Shown piece after piece: positions 33,319 through 41,583 of a stretch of DNA of 51,189 nucleotides. Every line of letters begins with the position of its first letter. The first letter of the stretch is position 1. A program made the translations under genes and the position numbers. The notes beneath the pieces were generated by a model. It was not told the DNA's origin. It saw only the letters and a list, made by a program, of their open reading frames with translations, and made no database searches. The stretch is from Acidobacteriaceae bacterium (GTDB lineage Bacteria; Acidobacteriota; Terriglobia; Terriglobales; Acidobacteriaceae), in NCBI GenBank assembly GCA_003138975.1, contig PLHQ01000012.1, forward strand, positions 83,113 to 134,301, read 5' to 3'.

Positions 33319-34890
33319 TCAAGGTCTGCTGTAGAGTCTCAATTCGACCTGGGGGAATTTCGCCCGCTCGACTCGTGGAAACGACTCGCAGAGAGTCTGA
33401 TTGAGCATCAGCGTAGTGGCATCGGGGTAGCCGGGAGTTCCGTTGCTCATGAGGACGAGCCACACCCGCGAGTAGTGGCTCGGTGCCGAGTGCAGGAAGT
33501 CGCTGATGGGCTTGCCGGTGAAGTCACGATAGTCGAGGCGATAGCCGTGACGTGGATAGATAATTTCCGGACCAGCAGCAACCTCCTGTGGCGACGTGAT
33601 CGCGCGAATCGACTTGAAAAATTCGTATGGTACGCGTGCCTCTGCAATGTGAAACAGAATGGCATCGCCCGGTTGCGCGTGGTCGAGGACGTAGTATGCT
33701 GCAGCCTCCGAGCCGTCGCGCTCAAGATCGAAATCGTGATCGTAATAAGAGAGCGTTCCTTGCAGAGAAAGTAGCAGCATGGCCGCAAGGCTCGCGGCCA
33801 TGAGCCACGATCTCGGCAGCTTCGCAAGACCAGCCGACGCCAGAATCATCAGCGCCGGCAGGCAGAAGATGAAGTAGCGTCCCAGAAAAATTGGACGCGC
33901 CAGCGACAACAGCAGCGTCAGAGCCACCGGAAAGAGCAGCCAGATCAGCAGAAAGCGGAGACGCCAGACGTTCCATTTGATATCGGTGCACCGAAACGTC
34001 CGCATCACCTTTTCTAGCGGCATGATCGCAGCCACGCAAGCGGCCGCGTAAAGCAGCAACAGAACGACTCCATCGTTGCCTGAAATATGTTCTGCAAAAT
34101 CCACCAAGTCGTGAAGCCCAGGCCGTTGAATCCACCGGATAGGCCCGGCGCCAGTCTTGGCCGCGAAGATCATCAACGGCAACGATGCAAAGCCAATCCA
34201 GATCCAGGAGCGCCGCAGGGCATGAAAGCAAAGGCGTTCCCGCGTTCGATCCCCCCCGGGTACTGCCAACCAATGCGCTGCCAGCAACAACAAGCCATAG
34301 AGGTGCGCGTAGACCGCGAGAACACTGGCGAGAACATATCCCACGCGGTTCCCGCGAGACGGATTCCGCAAGACTGCGACGAGGAATCCGCTTGAGATCG
34401 TAGCCAGCAGCACAAACAGCGAGTAGCTGCGTGCCTCTTGCGCGTAACGAATGTGATAGGCGTTGAGACTCATCAGCGCGACCGAAAGCAGAGCCACGCG
34501 CCGGTCAAACAGCTTGCCGGCAAGCCAGAAAATGGCAGGCAAAGTTGCGAGAGAAATGATCACCGACAAGCTGCGAATAAAAAATGGACCGGAGCCAAAA
34601 TCCAACCACCCTCGCAGCAGCAGGTAGTATAGCGACATATTCGCTTCGCGCCGCCACAGTAGTCGCCCCAAGTCATGCCAGCTAAGGCGGGCGACCTCCA
34701 CGCTAAAGCACTCATCAAACCAGAAGGGTTTGCGCACGAGAAACAGAAATCGCAATACCGCAGCGGCTGCAGCCAGCAAGGCTAGCGTGAACACTGAAGC
34801 GCGTGTCCAGAGCGGCGGCGCAGAGCGAGCGTGCAGCGATTGGCCTGCGTCATCGTTCACGGTGTCTACGGCCATTTTCGAAGGCAGCAT
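33319..34890 (-). CDS. Polytopic GT-C glycosyltransferase, PMT_2-like
   Basis: A 523-aa integral membrane protein of the dolichol-phosphate-mannose mannosyltransferase-like superfamily. After the first helix (about 29-49) the loop KPFWFDECFSVEVA contains the acidic DE typical of the first periplasmic loop, and about ten further hydrophobic segments follow. AYHIRYAQEARSYSLF is a motif often seen in this group. The C-terminal 130 residues are soluble and end in LYSRP. The ATG at 34890 was preferred to an upstream in-frame start because the extra residues are not membrane-like; a further ATG lies five codons in. A DPM1-like gene is transcribed divergently next to it. Substrate unknown. Confidence 0.8.
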   Translation of the reverse strand: MLPSKMAVDTVNDDAGQSLHARSAPPLWTRASVFTLALLAAAAAVLRFLFLVRKPFWFDECFSVEVARLSWHDLGRLLWRREANMSLYYLLLRGWLDFGSGPFFIRSLSVIISLATLPAIFWLAGKLFDRRVALLSVALMSLNAYHIRYAQEARSYSLFVLLATISSGFLVAVLRNPSRGNRVGYVLASVLAVYAHLYGLLLLAAHWLAVPGGDRTRERLCFHALRRSWIWIGFASLPLMIFAAKTGAGPIRWIQRPGLHDLVDFAEHISGNDGVVLLLLYAAACVAAIMPLEKVMRTFRCTDIKWNVWRLRFLLIWLLFPVALTLLLSLARPIFLGRYFIFCLPALMILASAGLAKLPRSWLMAASLAAMLLLSLQGTLSYYDHDFDLERDGSEAAAYYVLDHAQPGDAILFHIAEARVPYEFFKSIRAITSPQEVAAGPEIIYPRHGYRLDYRDFTGKPISDFLHSAPSHYSRVWLVLMSNGTPGYPDATTLMLNQTLCESFPRVERAKFPQVELRLYSRP

Positions 34891-34967
34891 GGTGGATCTT
34901 GGCGCAAGTGTGCGGAATCCAAATGATATTATGCTAAGAATAGCCCACAATTAAGCGGGCTTTCTGC

Positions 34968-35810
34968 ATGGCGGGTTTTCGTATGACGAGTGTAGCGTCC
35001 TTGGAGGCGTCGCCGAGTAGCCGCGCGGTCGCCGAGGGTGACCGGTGGGCGGGATGCGTGTCTGTAATTGTGCCCGTCTACAACGAGGCGGCCCACCTGG
35101 ACGAGTTGCTGCAGGCCATCCATGCTTCGCCAGTGAAGAAAGAGATCGTCATCGTGGATGATGGTTCCACCGACGGAACGCGCGAGAAACTCCAAGCTAT
35201 GCCGCTAGCCGATGATGTAACTGTAGCCTTCCACGGGAAGAATTGCGGCAAAGGCGCAGCCATACGCACGGCGCTCGAATACGCTCGTGGGGAATACGTT
35301 CTGATTCAGGATTCAGATCTCGAATATAATCCGCAGGACTATCCTGCCCTGCTGCGGCCTTTGGAACGGCTTGAGTCGAACGTTGTCTACGGCGTGCGCC
35401 CGGACCGTCCGGAACGCGGACTGCGATTTTTCCTGGGCGCAAAACTTTTGACGCATCTCGCCAATGTGCTTTATGGTGCGGGCATCCACGACGAGGCGAC
35501 CTGTTACAAAGTTTTTCGGCGATCGTTGATTGCGCAAATTCAACTGGATTGCCACCGTTTCGAGTTTTGTCCTGAAGTGACTGCGAAGCTGTGTCGCATG
35601 GGTGAGAAGATCGCTGAGGTGCCGATCAGTTACTCGCCGCGCTCGGCGGGAGAAGGCAAGAAGATTCGTCATTCGGATGGCTGGCTGGCTATCTGGACGC
35701 TACTGCGCTACCGCTTCAGTCGCAGCGCACGATGGGCAAAGGCAGCCACGGCGGAAGCCAAACTGCAATCGCCATTTCGCGTGAGTTCCGTTCGCCTGCC
35801 GCCGGAATGA
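34968..35810 (+). CDS. GT2 glycosyltransferase, polyprenyl-phosphate sugar synthase-like (DPM1-like)
   Basis: A 280-aa soluble-type GT2 enzyme. VSVIVPVYNEAAHLDELL begins the catalytic domain, followed by IVDDGSTDGT, the GKGAAIRTALEYA segment and DSDLEYNPQDY, the DxD metal motif. These are the hallmarks of DPM1-like enzymes that make polyprenyl-phosphate-mannose or -glucose. The first 25 residues are weakly conserved; ATGs at 34968 and 34983 are both possible. It lies between two polytopic glycosyltransferase genes that could consume its product. Confidence 0.85.
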   Translation: MAGFRMTSVASLEASPSSRAVAEGDRWAGCVSVIVPVYNEAAHLDELLQAIHASPVKKEIVIVDDGSTDGTREKLQAMPLADDVTVAFHGKNCGKGAAIRTALEYARGEYVLIQDSDLEYNPQDYPALLRPLERLESNVVYGVRPDRPERGLRFFLGAKLLTHLANVLYGAGIHDEATCYKVFRRSLIAQIQLDCHRFEFCPEVTAKLCRMGEKIAEVPISYSPRSAGEGKKIRHSDGWLAIWTLLRYRFSRSARWAKAATAEAKLQSPFRVSSVRLPPE

Positions 35811-35863
35811 CAAGTAGCACTCTTTGTTAGCCGCGGTTCGTTCCCCTGATACACTTCCGCTCG

Positions 35864-37147
35864 ATGGAAAAACCATCTCCGCCGCCGATTCCCAAGTCTG
35901 TGTTCTGGCTTGTACTGTGGTCGTTTGTTCTGCAGGTGGCGATGATCGGCGTGTTTCGCGAATATCGCACGCGCCCGCAAGAAGATCACTTCGCCTTTGG
36001 GTGGGAGATGGGGCGCATCGCTCGTTCCGTCGCTCTGGGACGAGGCTTCAGCAATCCTTACGGCAGCAATACCGGCCCGACGGCGTGGGAGCCTCCGCTT
36101 TATCCGTACCTGATGGCCGGAGTCTTCAAGCTCTTCGGCATTTATACCTATGCTTCGGCATGGGTCCTGCTGATGATCAACAGTCTCTTCGCCGCGCTTA
36201 CGACCCTTCCGATTTTTCTGATCGCTCGCAGAACATTCGGCGAGCGCGTTGCGGTCTGGTCGGCGTGGGGATGGGCGCTCAATCCTTACATATGGTATTG
36301 GTCGATTCACTGGATTTGGGACACGACGTTTACGCCCCTCGTGCTCAGTCTGATCTTTCTGGTCGCTCTGGAACTGCAGGAGTGGAGCGCATTAAAAGGG
36401 TGGGTGATATTCGCGTGCCTATGGGGCGTGGGTGCGCTGGCAAATCCGTCGATGCTCGCGTTCCTGCCGTTGTGTGGGCTCTGGATATGGCGCCAGCGAT
36501 TCAAGAACGGGCTGCCTTCGTTCGCTGGCATCGCGCTGTCGTCCGCGATTTTTTTGGTTGTGCTCTCGCCGTGGCTTGTCAGGAACTATGAAGTGTTCGG
36601 ACGATTTGTTTTTCTACGAGATGATTTCGGGCTTCAGTTTCGCCTGGGCAATTCGAAAGGCGCGGAGGGCATGCTGATGGCCTACCTTCAGCCCAATCTC
36701 AACAAGCTTGAGTTTGAGAAGTTCCAACGCATGGGCGAACTAGCCTATGCGGAAGACTGTAAGCGGTTGGCCTTCGGATGGGTCCGGGAAAATCCCGGCC
36801 GCTTCGCCGTAATCAGCCTGAAGAGATTCTTCTACTACTGGAACGGCGTACCCAAACCTAGCGACAGCCGTGCTCTGTGGGACTTTCGCAGTTCGTTGTT
36901 TCTGGCGGGGTCGGTGCTAGCTGTCTGGGGGGTGGGTCGAGCGGTGCGCCAGAAGGTGTGCGGGGCTTGGCTTTTTGCGGGACTGATCCTGACCTACCCG
37001 ACGACTTATTATTTTGTGTTTCCGCACGCGCGCTACCGTCACCCCATTGAGCCTGAGTTGGTTATTCTGGCAGTATTCTTGCTGCTGCAAGCTGGGAAGC
37101 GACCTCGTCCTCAATTAGCCGATGCAGCGACTTCCCCAACGGGCTGA
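35864..37147 (+). CDS. Polytopic GT-C glycosyltransferase-like membrane protein
   Basis: A 427-aa membrane protein. A first helix (about 12-30) is followed by a periplasmic loop with HFAFGWEMGRIARSVALG and the PTAWEPPLYPYL motif. About ten more hydrophobic segments follow, including WALNPYIWYWSIHWIWDT. The overall form resembles GT-C/ArnT-like transferases, but the loop lacks a clear double acid and the length is short. It starts 53 bases after the GT2 gene and is likely in the same operon. A hairpin follows its stop. Donor and acceptor are unknown. Confidence 0.75.
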   Translation: MEKPSPPPIPKSVFWLVLWSFVLQVAMIGVFREYRTRPQEDHFAFGWEMGRIARSVALGRGFSNPYGSNTGPTAWEPPLYPYLMAGVFKLFGIYTYASAWVLLMINSLFAALTTLPIFLIARRTFGERVAVWSAWGWALNPYIWYWSIHWIWDTTFTPLVLSLIFLVALELQEWSALKGWVIFACLWGVGALANPSMLAFLPLCGLWIWRQRFKNGLPSFAGIALSSAIFLVVLSPWLVRNYEVFGRFVFLRDDFGLQFRLGNSKGAEGMLMAYLQPNLNKLEFEKFQRMGELAYAEDCKRLAFGWVRENPGRFAVISLKRFFYYWNGVPKPSDSRALWDFRSSLFLAGSVLAVWGVGRAVRQKVCGAWLFAGLILTYPTTYYFVFPHARYRHPIEPELVILAVFLLLQAGKRPRPQLADAATSPTG

Positions 37148-37157
37148 AGCCCATTTT
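37141..37157 (+). terminator. Hairpin with T tract at the end of the glycosyltransferase operon
   Basis: GGGCT and AGCCC (37141-37152) form a very short stem over the stop codon, followed by ATTTTT. It resembles an intrinsic terminator, although the stem is minimal. Confidence 0.45.
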
Positions 37158-37177
37158 TCTTCCTCGCCTGATGGGGT

Positions 37178-37197
37178 GGCACGATCTAAGTCGTGCC
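37178..37197. repeat. GGCACGA...TCGTGCC palindrome
   Basis: A 7-bp stem around a six-base loop in the gap before the biotin carboxylase gene. Similar GGCACGA hairpins are common intergenic elements in Acidobacteriota, from memory. Function unknown. Confidence 0.5.
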
Positions 37198-37320
37198 CTG
37201 CCCGAAAGTTATTCTGGTTACACTGATATGTGATCCAGCTGAGTAGAAGAAGACGTGCGCTGCCGGCGTGGAATCTCCGGTAGAATCGTGAGTTCGTCGA
37301 ATCAGTTCGCGGGCACCCCG

Positions 37321-38841
37321 ATGTTCAAGAAAATTCTCATCGCCAACCGAGGTGAGATTGCTGTGCGCGTGCTGCGCGCGTGCCACGAGATGGGCATTGC
37401 CGCGGTGGTGGTCTATTCAGACGTCGATCGGGCCGCGCTGCATGTGCGCAAGGCGGATGAGGCTTATCCCATCGGCGCCGCAGCCGCATCTGAATCGTAT
37501 CTGAACATTCCCAAAATTCTCGACGTCGCGCGGCGGTCCGGCGCCGATGCCGTCCATCCCGGCTACGGATTTCTTTCGGAGAATGCGACGTTCGCGCAGG
37601 CATGCGTCGATGCGGGAGTGAAATTCATCGGGCCAACCGCAGCCGCGATGAATGCGATGGGATCTAAGACGCGTGCACGGCAAGCCATGGAGAAGGTGGG
37701 AGTGCCGTTCGTGCCAGGTACTTCGCACGGCGTGGAGTCGTACGAGGAAGCGGCGGAGGTGGCTGGGAGAATCGGCTATCCGGTGATGTTGAAGGCTGCA
37801 GCGGGTGGGGGCGGCAAAGGCATGCGGCTGGTGCACGCACCCGAGCAACTGAAGTCGTCACTGGAAGCGGCTCGCAGCGAGGCGGAACGGTCATTCGGTG
37901 ACAGCGAAGTTTACATCGAGAGGGCAATCATCAATCCGCGGCACATCGAGATGCAGGTGCTGGCCGACGAACATGGCAGCATGGTTTATCTCGGGGAGCG
38001 CGAGTGCTCGCTGCAGCGCCGCCATCAAAAAGTCCTGGAAGAAGCCCCCTCGCCGATCGTCGATCCTGACATGCGGCGCAGGATGGGCGAAGTCGCGGTG
38101 CGCGTGGCACAGGCGGCGGCATACACCAACGCGGGGACGGTGGAGTTCCTCGTCGATGAGCAGAAGAATTTTTATTTCCTGGAGATGAACACAAGGTTGC
38201 AGGTGGAGCATCCGGTGACGGAGTTGATCACCGGGCTGGATCTGGTTCACTTGCAGATCCGCATTGCAGCCGGGGAGAAGCTTCCGTTCGCGCAAGAGGA
38301 TGTGCGCATCCGCGGCCATGCCATCGAGTGCCGCATTTACGCGGAGGATCCCGACAACAATTATTTTCCCAGCCCGGGCAAGATCACTCTGCTGTTGGCG
38401 CCTTCGGGGCCGGGTATCCGGCGCGACAGTGGGATGTACGAGGGTTGGAACGTGCCGATTGACTACGATCCGCTGCTGGCTAAGCTGATCGGATACGGCA
38501 CGAATCGCGATCAGGCCATCTCGCGACTCACGCGAGCTCTCAGCGAATATTTTGTGGGGGGGATCAAGACGAACATTTCGTTGTTCCGTCGTATCCTGCG
38601 CGACGCGGATTTTCGTGCGGCCAAACTTGATACCGGATTTCTCGATCGAATGTTGAAGCGGAGTGAAGATAAGGCGGTGGATGCAAGAGCGGCGGAGGTG
38701 GCTGCTATTGCCGCAGGTATGTTCGCCGCACTCAGCTCAACCGCGCCTGGCCTGGGCAACGGCGCGGCTGGCAGAGGTACGGAGGGTGACAAGGCTGCTT
38801 CGAACTGGAAGAGTGCCAGTCGCCGGGAGGCACTACGGTGA
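37321..38841 (+). CDS. accC: Acyl-CoA/acetyl-CoA carboxylase, biotin carboxylase subunit
   Basis: A 506-aa ATP-grasp enzyme that carboxylates biotin with bicarbonate and ATP. It begins MFKKILIANRGEIAVRVLRA, has YGFLSENA, the glycine-rich KAAAGGGGKGMRLV, and EMNTRLQVEHPVTE with catalytic residues. The C-terminal domain contains CRIYAEDP and YDPLLAKLI. AccC proper is about 450 aa; the last 50 residues here are Ala/Gly-rich and look like the start of the region that continues in alpha subunits of propionyl- or methylcrotonyl-CoA carboxylases. ATG at 37321 is preferred to the longer frame. The biotin carrier gene follows after 43 bases in another frame. No carboxyltransferase gene is adjacent. 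Confidence 0.93.
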   Translation: MFKKILIANRGEIAVRVLRACHEMGIAAVVVYSDVDRAALHVRKADEAYPIGAAAASESYLNIPKILDVARRSGADAVHPGYGFLSENATFAQACVDAGVKFIGPTAAAMNAMGSKTRARQAMEKVGVPFVPGTSHGVESYEEAAEVAGRIGYPVMLKAAAGGGGKGMRLVHAPEQLKSSLEAARSEAERSFGDSEVYIERAIINPRHIEMQVLADEHGSMVYLGERECSLQRRHQKVLEEAPSPIVDPDMRRRMGEVAVRVAQAAAYTNAGTVEFLVDEQKNFYFLEMNTRLQVEHPVTELITGLDLVHLQIRIAAGEKLPFAQEDVRIRGHAIECRIYAEDPDNNYFPSPGKITLLLAPSGPGIRRDSGMYEGWNVPIDYDPLLAKLIGYGTNRDQAISRLTRALSEYFVGGIKTNISLFRRILRDADFRAAKLDTGFLDRMLKRSEDKAVDARAAEVAAIAAGMFAALSSTAPGLGNGAAGRGTEGDKAASNWKSASRREALR

Positions 38842-38853
38842 GGTCACCTGCGA

Positions 38854-38877
38854 CTGGCAACTGACCGCTGGCAACTG
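38854..38877 (+). repeat. CTGGCAACTG direct repeats between carboxylase halves
   Basis: CTGGCAACTG occurs at 38854-38863 and again at 38868-38877, in the 43-base gap between the biotin carboxylase stop and the carrier start. The word resembles other short tandem tracts seen in this window. Confidence 0.7.
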
Positions 38878-38884
38878 GTTTCTC

Positions 38885-39379
38885 ATGCTCTACGACGTAA
38901 CCATCGACGGCAAGAATTACCGGCTTGACCTTGACCGTGCCGACGGGCGCTGGTCCTGCCGTCTTGACGGGCGGGAGTTGGAGGTTGATGCCGTTCTGGC
39001 GCGCCCCGATGTGCTTTCGCTTCGCATCGGGAACAGCGCGTATGAGATCAAGTCTGAACGAGTGGCAAACGATTTGCACTTGTGGGTAGGCAGTACGCGG
39101 TTTGCCGCGGAAGTTCGCGATCCGCGCTCCCTGCGCGGCCGCACCCGGGCTGGGGACGATCACGGTCCGAAAAAGATCGTCGCTCCGATGCCTGGCAAGG
39201 TGGTGCGCCTGCTGGTACGTGACGGAGACGAAGTGGAATTGGGTGCCGGTGTGGCCGTGGTGGAGGCGATGAAGATGCAGAACGAAATCAAATCGCCGAA
39301 GAGAGGGACCGTCAAGAAGATTCTCGTGAGCGAGGGCGCGGCTGTGAACGCGGGCGACGTGCTCGCGATCATAGAGTGA
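38885..39379 (+). CDS. Biotin/lipoyl carrier domain protein of a carboxylase
   Basis: A 164-aa protein. The C-terminal 75 residues are a biotinyl domain, with APMPGKVVRLLV and VVEAMKMQNEI, in which Lys130 would carry biotin. The N-terminal 90 residues (VTIDGKNYRLDL) form a beta-rich region like the BT-domain or linker region of alpha subunits rather than AccB. ATG at 38885 gives the natural start; the frame is open upstream but in the wrong register for the carboxylase gene. Together with that gene (506 plus 164 aa) it makes up the length of a fused carboxylase alpha subunit. Confidence 0.87.
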   Translation: MLYDVTIDGKNYRLDLDRADGRWSCRLDGRELEVDAVLARPDVLSLRIGNSAYEIKSERVANDLHLWVGSTRFAAEVRDPRSLRGRTRAGDDHGPKKIVAPMPGKVVRLLVRDGDEVELGAGVAVVEAMKMQNEIKSPKRGTVKKILVSEGAAVNAGDVLAIIE

Positions 39380-39417
39380 GTTGGTCGGCCGGCAACAGCG
39401 ACTTTCCGGCCCTTACC

Positions 39418-40482
39418 CTATTTCATCAACCCGTTGCTATCCAGTATTTTCTTGGCGTAGTAATTCTCGACTTTGGCGGAATCGCGCAGCAGTTCGTAGT
39501 ACGCGGCTTTCAGCAATTGCTCGCGCCGGTCATGAAGTTGCGAGCGGATGGCCTGCTGGACGCGCGGATCGGACAAGTCCCGCTGCCCCGCCGGCTCTTT
39601 CGATACCAGCTTTACAATGCGAAATCCTACCGCTTGCTTGTTCGCGGGGTTCACCACAGTGATGATCGGACTGTACTGACCAGGCTTCAGCTTCATCACG
39701 GTATCGCGCGTGCCGGGATCGGTGTTGCGCAGCGAGGACTCGGGAACGGTTCCCAGATCACCGCCGTTGCCGGAAGTTTCCGGATCCTCAGAATAGTTCA
39801 TGGCCAGTGTGGCGAAGTCGTCGCCGCTGTCCAGTCGGTTGTTAATCATCTGAATCTTCTTGCGGGCGTCGGCCTCGTTCTGCGCCTTGTTGTTTTGGTT
39901 GTGGACCTGGGGATTGGGTGTAGGAGTGATGAAGATCTGGGCCAGGTGGTATTGCGGTTCGATGAGGTTGAACTCGGATTTGTGCGCGGCGAAATAGTCG
40001 TTGATGTCCTGATCGGTAACGTTAATCTTCGAGGACACTTCCTTGTTCATCACTTTTTCGACGGTGATGGAGCGGCGGATATCGCGCTTGAAGTCTTCCA
40101 GCGTGATTTTTTTTTCTTTCAGCCGCTGATCGAATTCCTCCTGAGTGTAGGGAGACTTGATCTCGTTGAGCTTGCGGTCGACCTCTTCCTCGGTGGCCAG
40201 CAGACCGAGCTTTTCGGCGCGGCGCATGACCATCTCGTCATCAATCAACTGGCGCAGAATGTTGAGGCGGAGGATGGTGGCTTGTTCGCCTGCGGGCGCT
40301 TGCTGGGCGCTGGCCACCTGGTTGTCATAGTACTTGTCCACATCGGAGCGGAAGATTTTGCGGCCATCCACGGTGGCCATCACATCCCCGCTTACTTGCG
40401 ATTTGCAGCCCACTAGCGTTGCCAGCAAAACGGCAGCCGTGAGCAGTGCCGTTAGCCGGAAGAATCCCGGATTGTTTTTCAA
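39418..40482 (-). CDS. surA: SurA-like peptidyl-prolyl isomerase/chaperone, lipoprotein
   Basis: A 354-aa periplasmic foldase. The signal sequence ends in LVGC (Cys26), so it should be a lipoprotein, unlike E. coli SurA. A SurA-N-type helical region (about 35-180) has INILRQLIDDEMV-like helix motifs. One parvulin domain (about 190-310) follows with HLAQIFI, SGNGGDLGTVPES and GFRIVKLV. The start is TTG at 40482, with GGAGAG upstream. It is last in the lptD-larE-dsbA-like-surA series on the minus strand, 58 bases after the dsbA-like gene. SurA homologues help fold outer-membrane barrels. Confidence 0.85.
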   Translation of the reverse strand: MKNNPGFFRLTALLTAAVLLATLVGCKSQVSGDVMATVDGRKIFRSDVDKYYDNQVASAQQAPAGEQATILRLNILRQLIDDEMVMRRAEKLGLLATEEEVDRKLNEIKSPYTQEEFDQRLKEKKITLEDFKRDIRRSITVEKVMNKEVSSKINVTDQDINDYFAAHKSEFNLIEPQYHLAQIFITPTPNPQVHNQNNKAQNEADARKKIQMINNRLDSGDDFATLAMNYSEDPETSGNGGDLGTVPESSLRNTDPGTRDTVMKLKPGQYSPIITVVNPANKQAVGFRIVKLVSKEPAGQRDLSDPRVQQAIRSQLHDRREQLLKAAYYELLRDSAKVENYYAKKILDSNGLMK

Positions 40483-40540
40483 AGAGTCTCTCTCCTAAAC
40501 TTTGGTCTGCACCGCCGCCGAATCTCCCTGCTTTGAGTAA

Positions 40541-41485
40541 TCACCTTGCGGCTGGCGCTGTCGACGCGGCCGCATGGTCGGGTACAGGCAGATTGGCATC
40601 TTTCAGGGCGCGATCCAGCGCGGCGCGCAGCTCGCTTGGAGGCACAGCACCGTCGATTTTCTCACCATTGACGAATAACGTGGGCGTAGCTTCCACGCCA
40701 ATCCCGTCCGCCTCTTTCATGGATGCCTTCACCGCGCTATCATCCTGCGCCTTGATGCAAGACTGCAACTTAACTGTGTCCACGTTATGCTTCTGGCCCT
40801 GCAACATAGTGAGCCGGTCGAGCGCCTCCATTCGCGCTCCCGGAGTCTTTTCGTTGCTCACCTCGTGCTGATTGGCGTGAATGTAGTCGGCGAAATCCCA
40901 GTAGGCATTGGTGTTCTGTGCGGCCAGACAGTTCGCGTCCACGGCGGCGTGCGTCGCCCAGGGATGGATTTCTACCAGCGGGTAATCTTTGTAAACGAAG
41001 GTGATGCGGTCGCCATACTCTTTGAGAATTCCCGGAAATAATTCCTGGTGCATGCGCGAGCAGAACGGACACTCGAAGTCGTCGAAGTTGACCACTACGA
41101 CCTTGGATGATTTCGCTCCTCGCGTGGGTCGTCCCGCGACATCGATCTTACTCATGGTGTCGGCGTATGGATCTTTGTTCAGGTCGAACTTAACCATGCG
41201 CATCATGGAGGAATGGTCTTTGGAAACCAGAAACTTGAGATCCTGTTTCTTTTCGCCGCCGTCGATGGTCACGACCACGGAGTCATAGTTGGGAAAATCC
41301 GGGCTGGGTGAGGCAGGCCCTACCAACACTTTAAGGTCAGCCGGAACTTTGTAGTAGGAACGGACTTGGCGCTCGATCTTTTGGGCTAGCTCGGGGGAAA
41401 CGGTTTGGGCAGCACAGCCGAGACAAATGACCAGTAGCAGAAGAAAAGAGCGTCGAAATAGGGTCACTAAGAACCGCCTGAACAT
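40541..41485 (-). CDS. DsbA-like thiol-disulfide oxidoreductase
   Basis: A 314-aa exported thioredoxin-fold protein (DsbA/Thioredoxin_4). The hydrophobic start (about 13-24) ends in CLGC, so it may be a lipoprotein. A mixed alpha-beta N-terminal domain precedes VVVVNFDDFECPFCSRMHQEL with the active-site CPFC (Cys139, Cys142). EATPTLFVNG carries the cis-proline. The helical insertion between them is typical. DsbA introduces disulfides into periplasmic proteins; some relatives are reductases or isomerases. Between lptD-larE and the surA-like gene it fits an envelope-folding group. Confidence 0.85.
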   Translation of the reverse strand: MFRRFLVTLFRRSFLLLLVICLGCAAQTVSPELAQKIERQVRSYYKVPADLKVLVGPASPSPDFPNYDSVVVTIDGGEKKQDLKFLVSKDHSSMMRMVKFDLNKDPYADTMSKIDVAGRPTRGAKSSKVVVVNFDDFECPFCSRMHQELFPGILKEYGDRITFVYKDYPLVEIHPWATHAAVDANCLAAQNTNAYWDFADYIHANQHEVSNEKTPGARMEALDRLTMLQGQKHNVDTVKLQSCIKAQDDSAVKASMKEADGIGVEATPTLFVNGEKIDGAVPPSELRAALDRALKDANLPVPDHAAASTAPAAR

Positions 41486-41583
41486 TTACGGGTTAAAAGT
41501 TGATTATCTCATAGCGCCGGAGAGGCGGAGAAAGTAAGGATGCTGGAGGTCAGCATCCATGCGGTAACCGAACGCGGGTATTC

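Noticed and set aside
39376-40416. 346-aa plus-strand open frame
   Set aside because: It lies antisense to the surA-like gene, whose signal peptide, lipobox, parvulin motifs and Shine-Dalgarno are clear. The antisense product has no recognisable domain.
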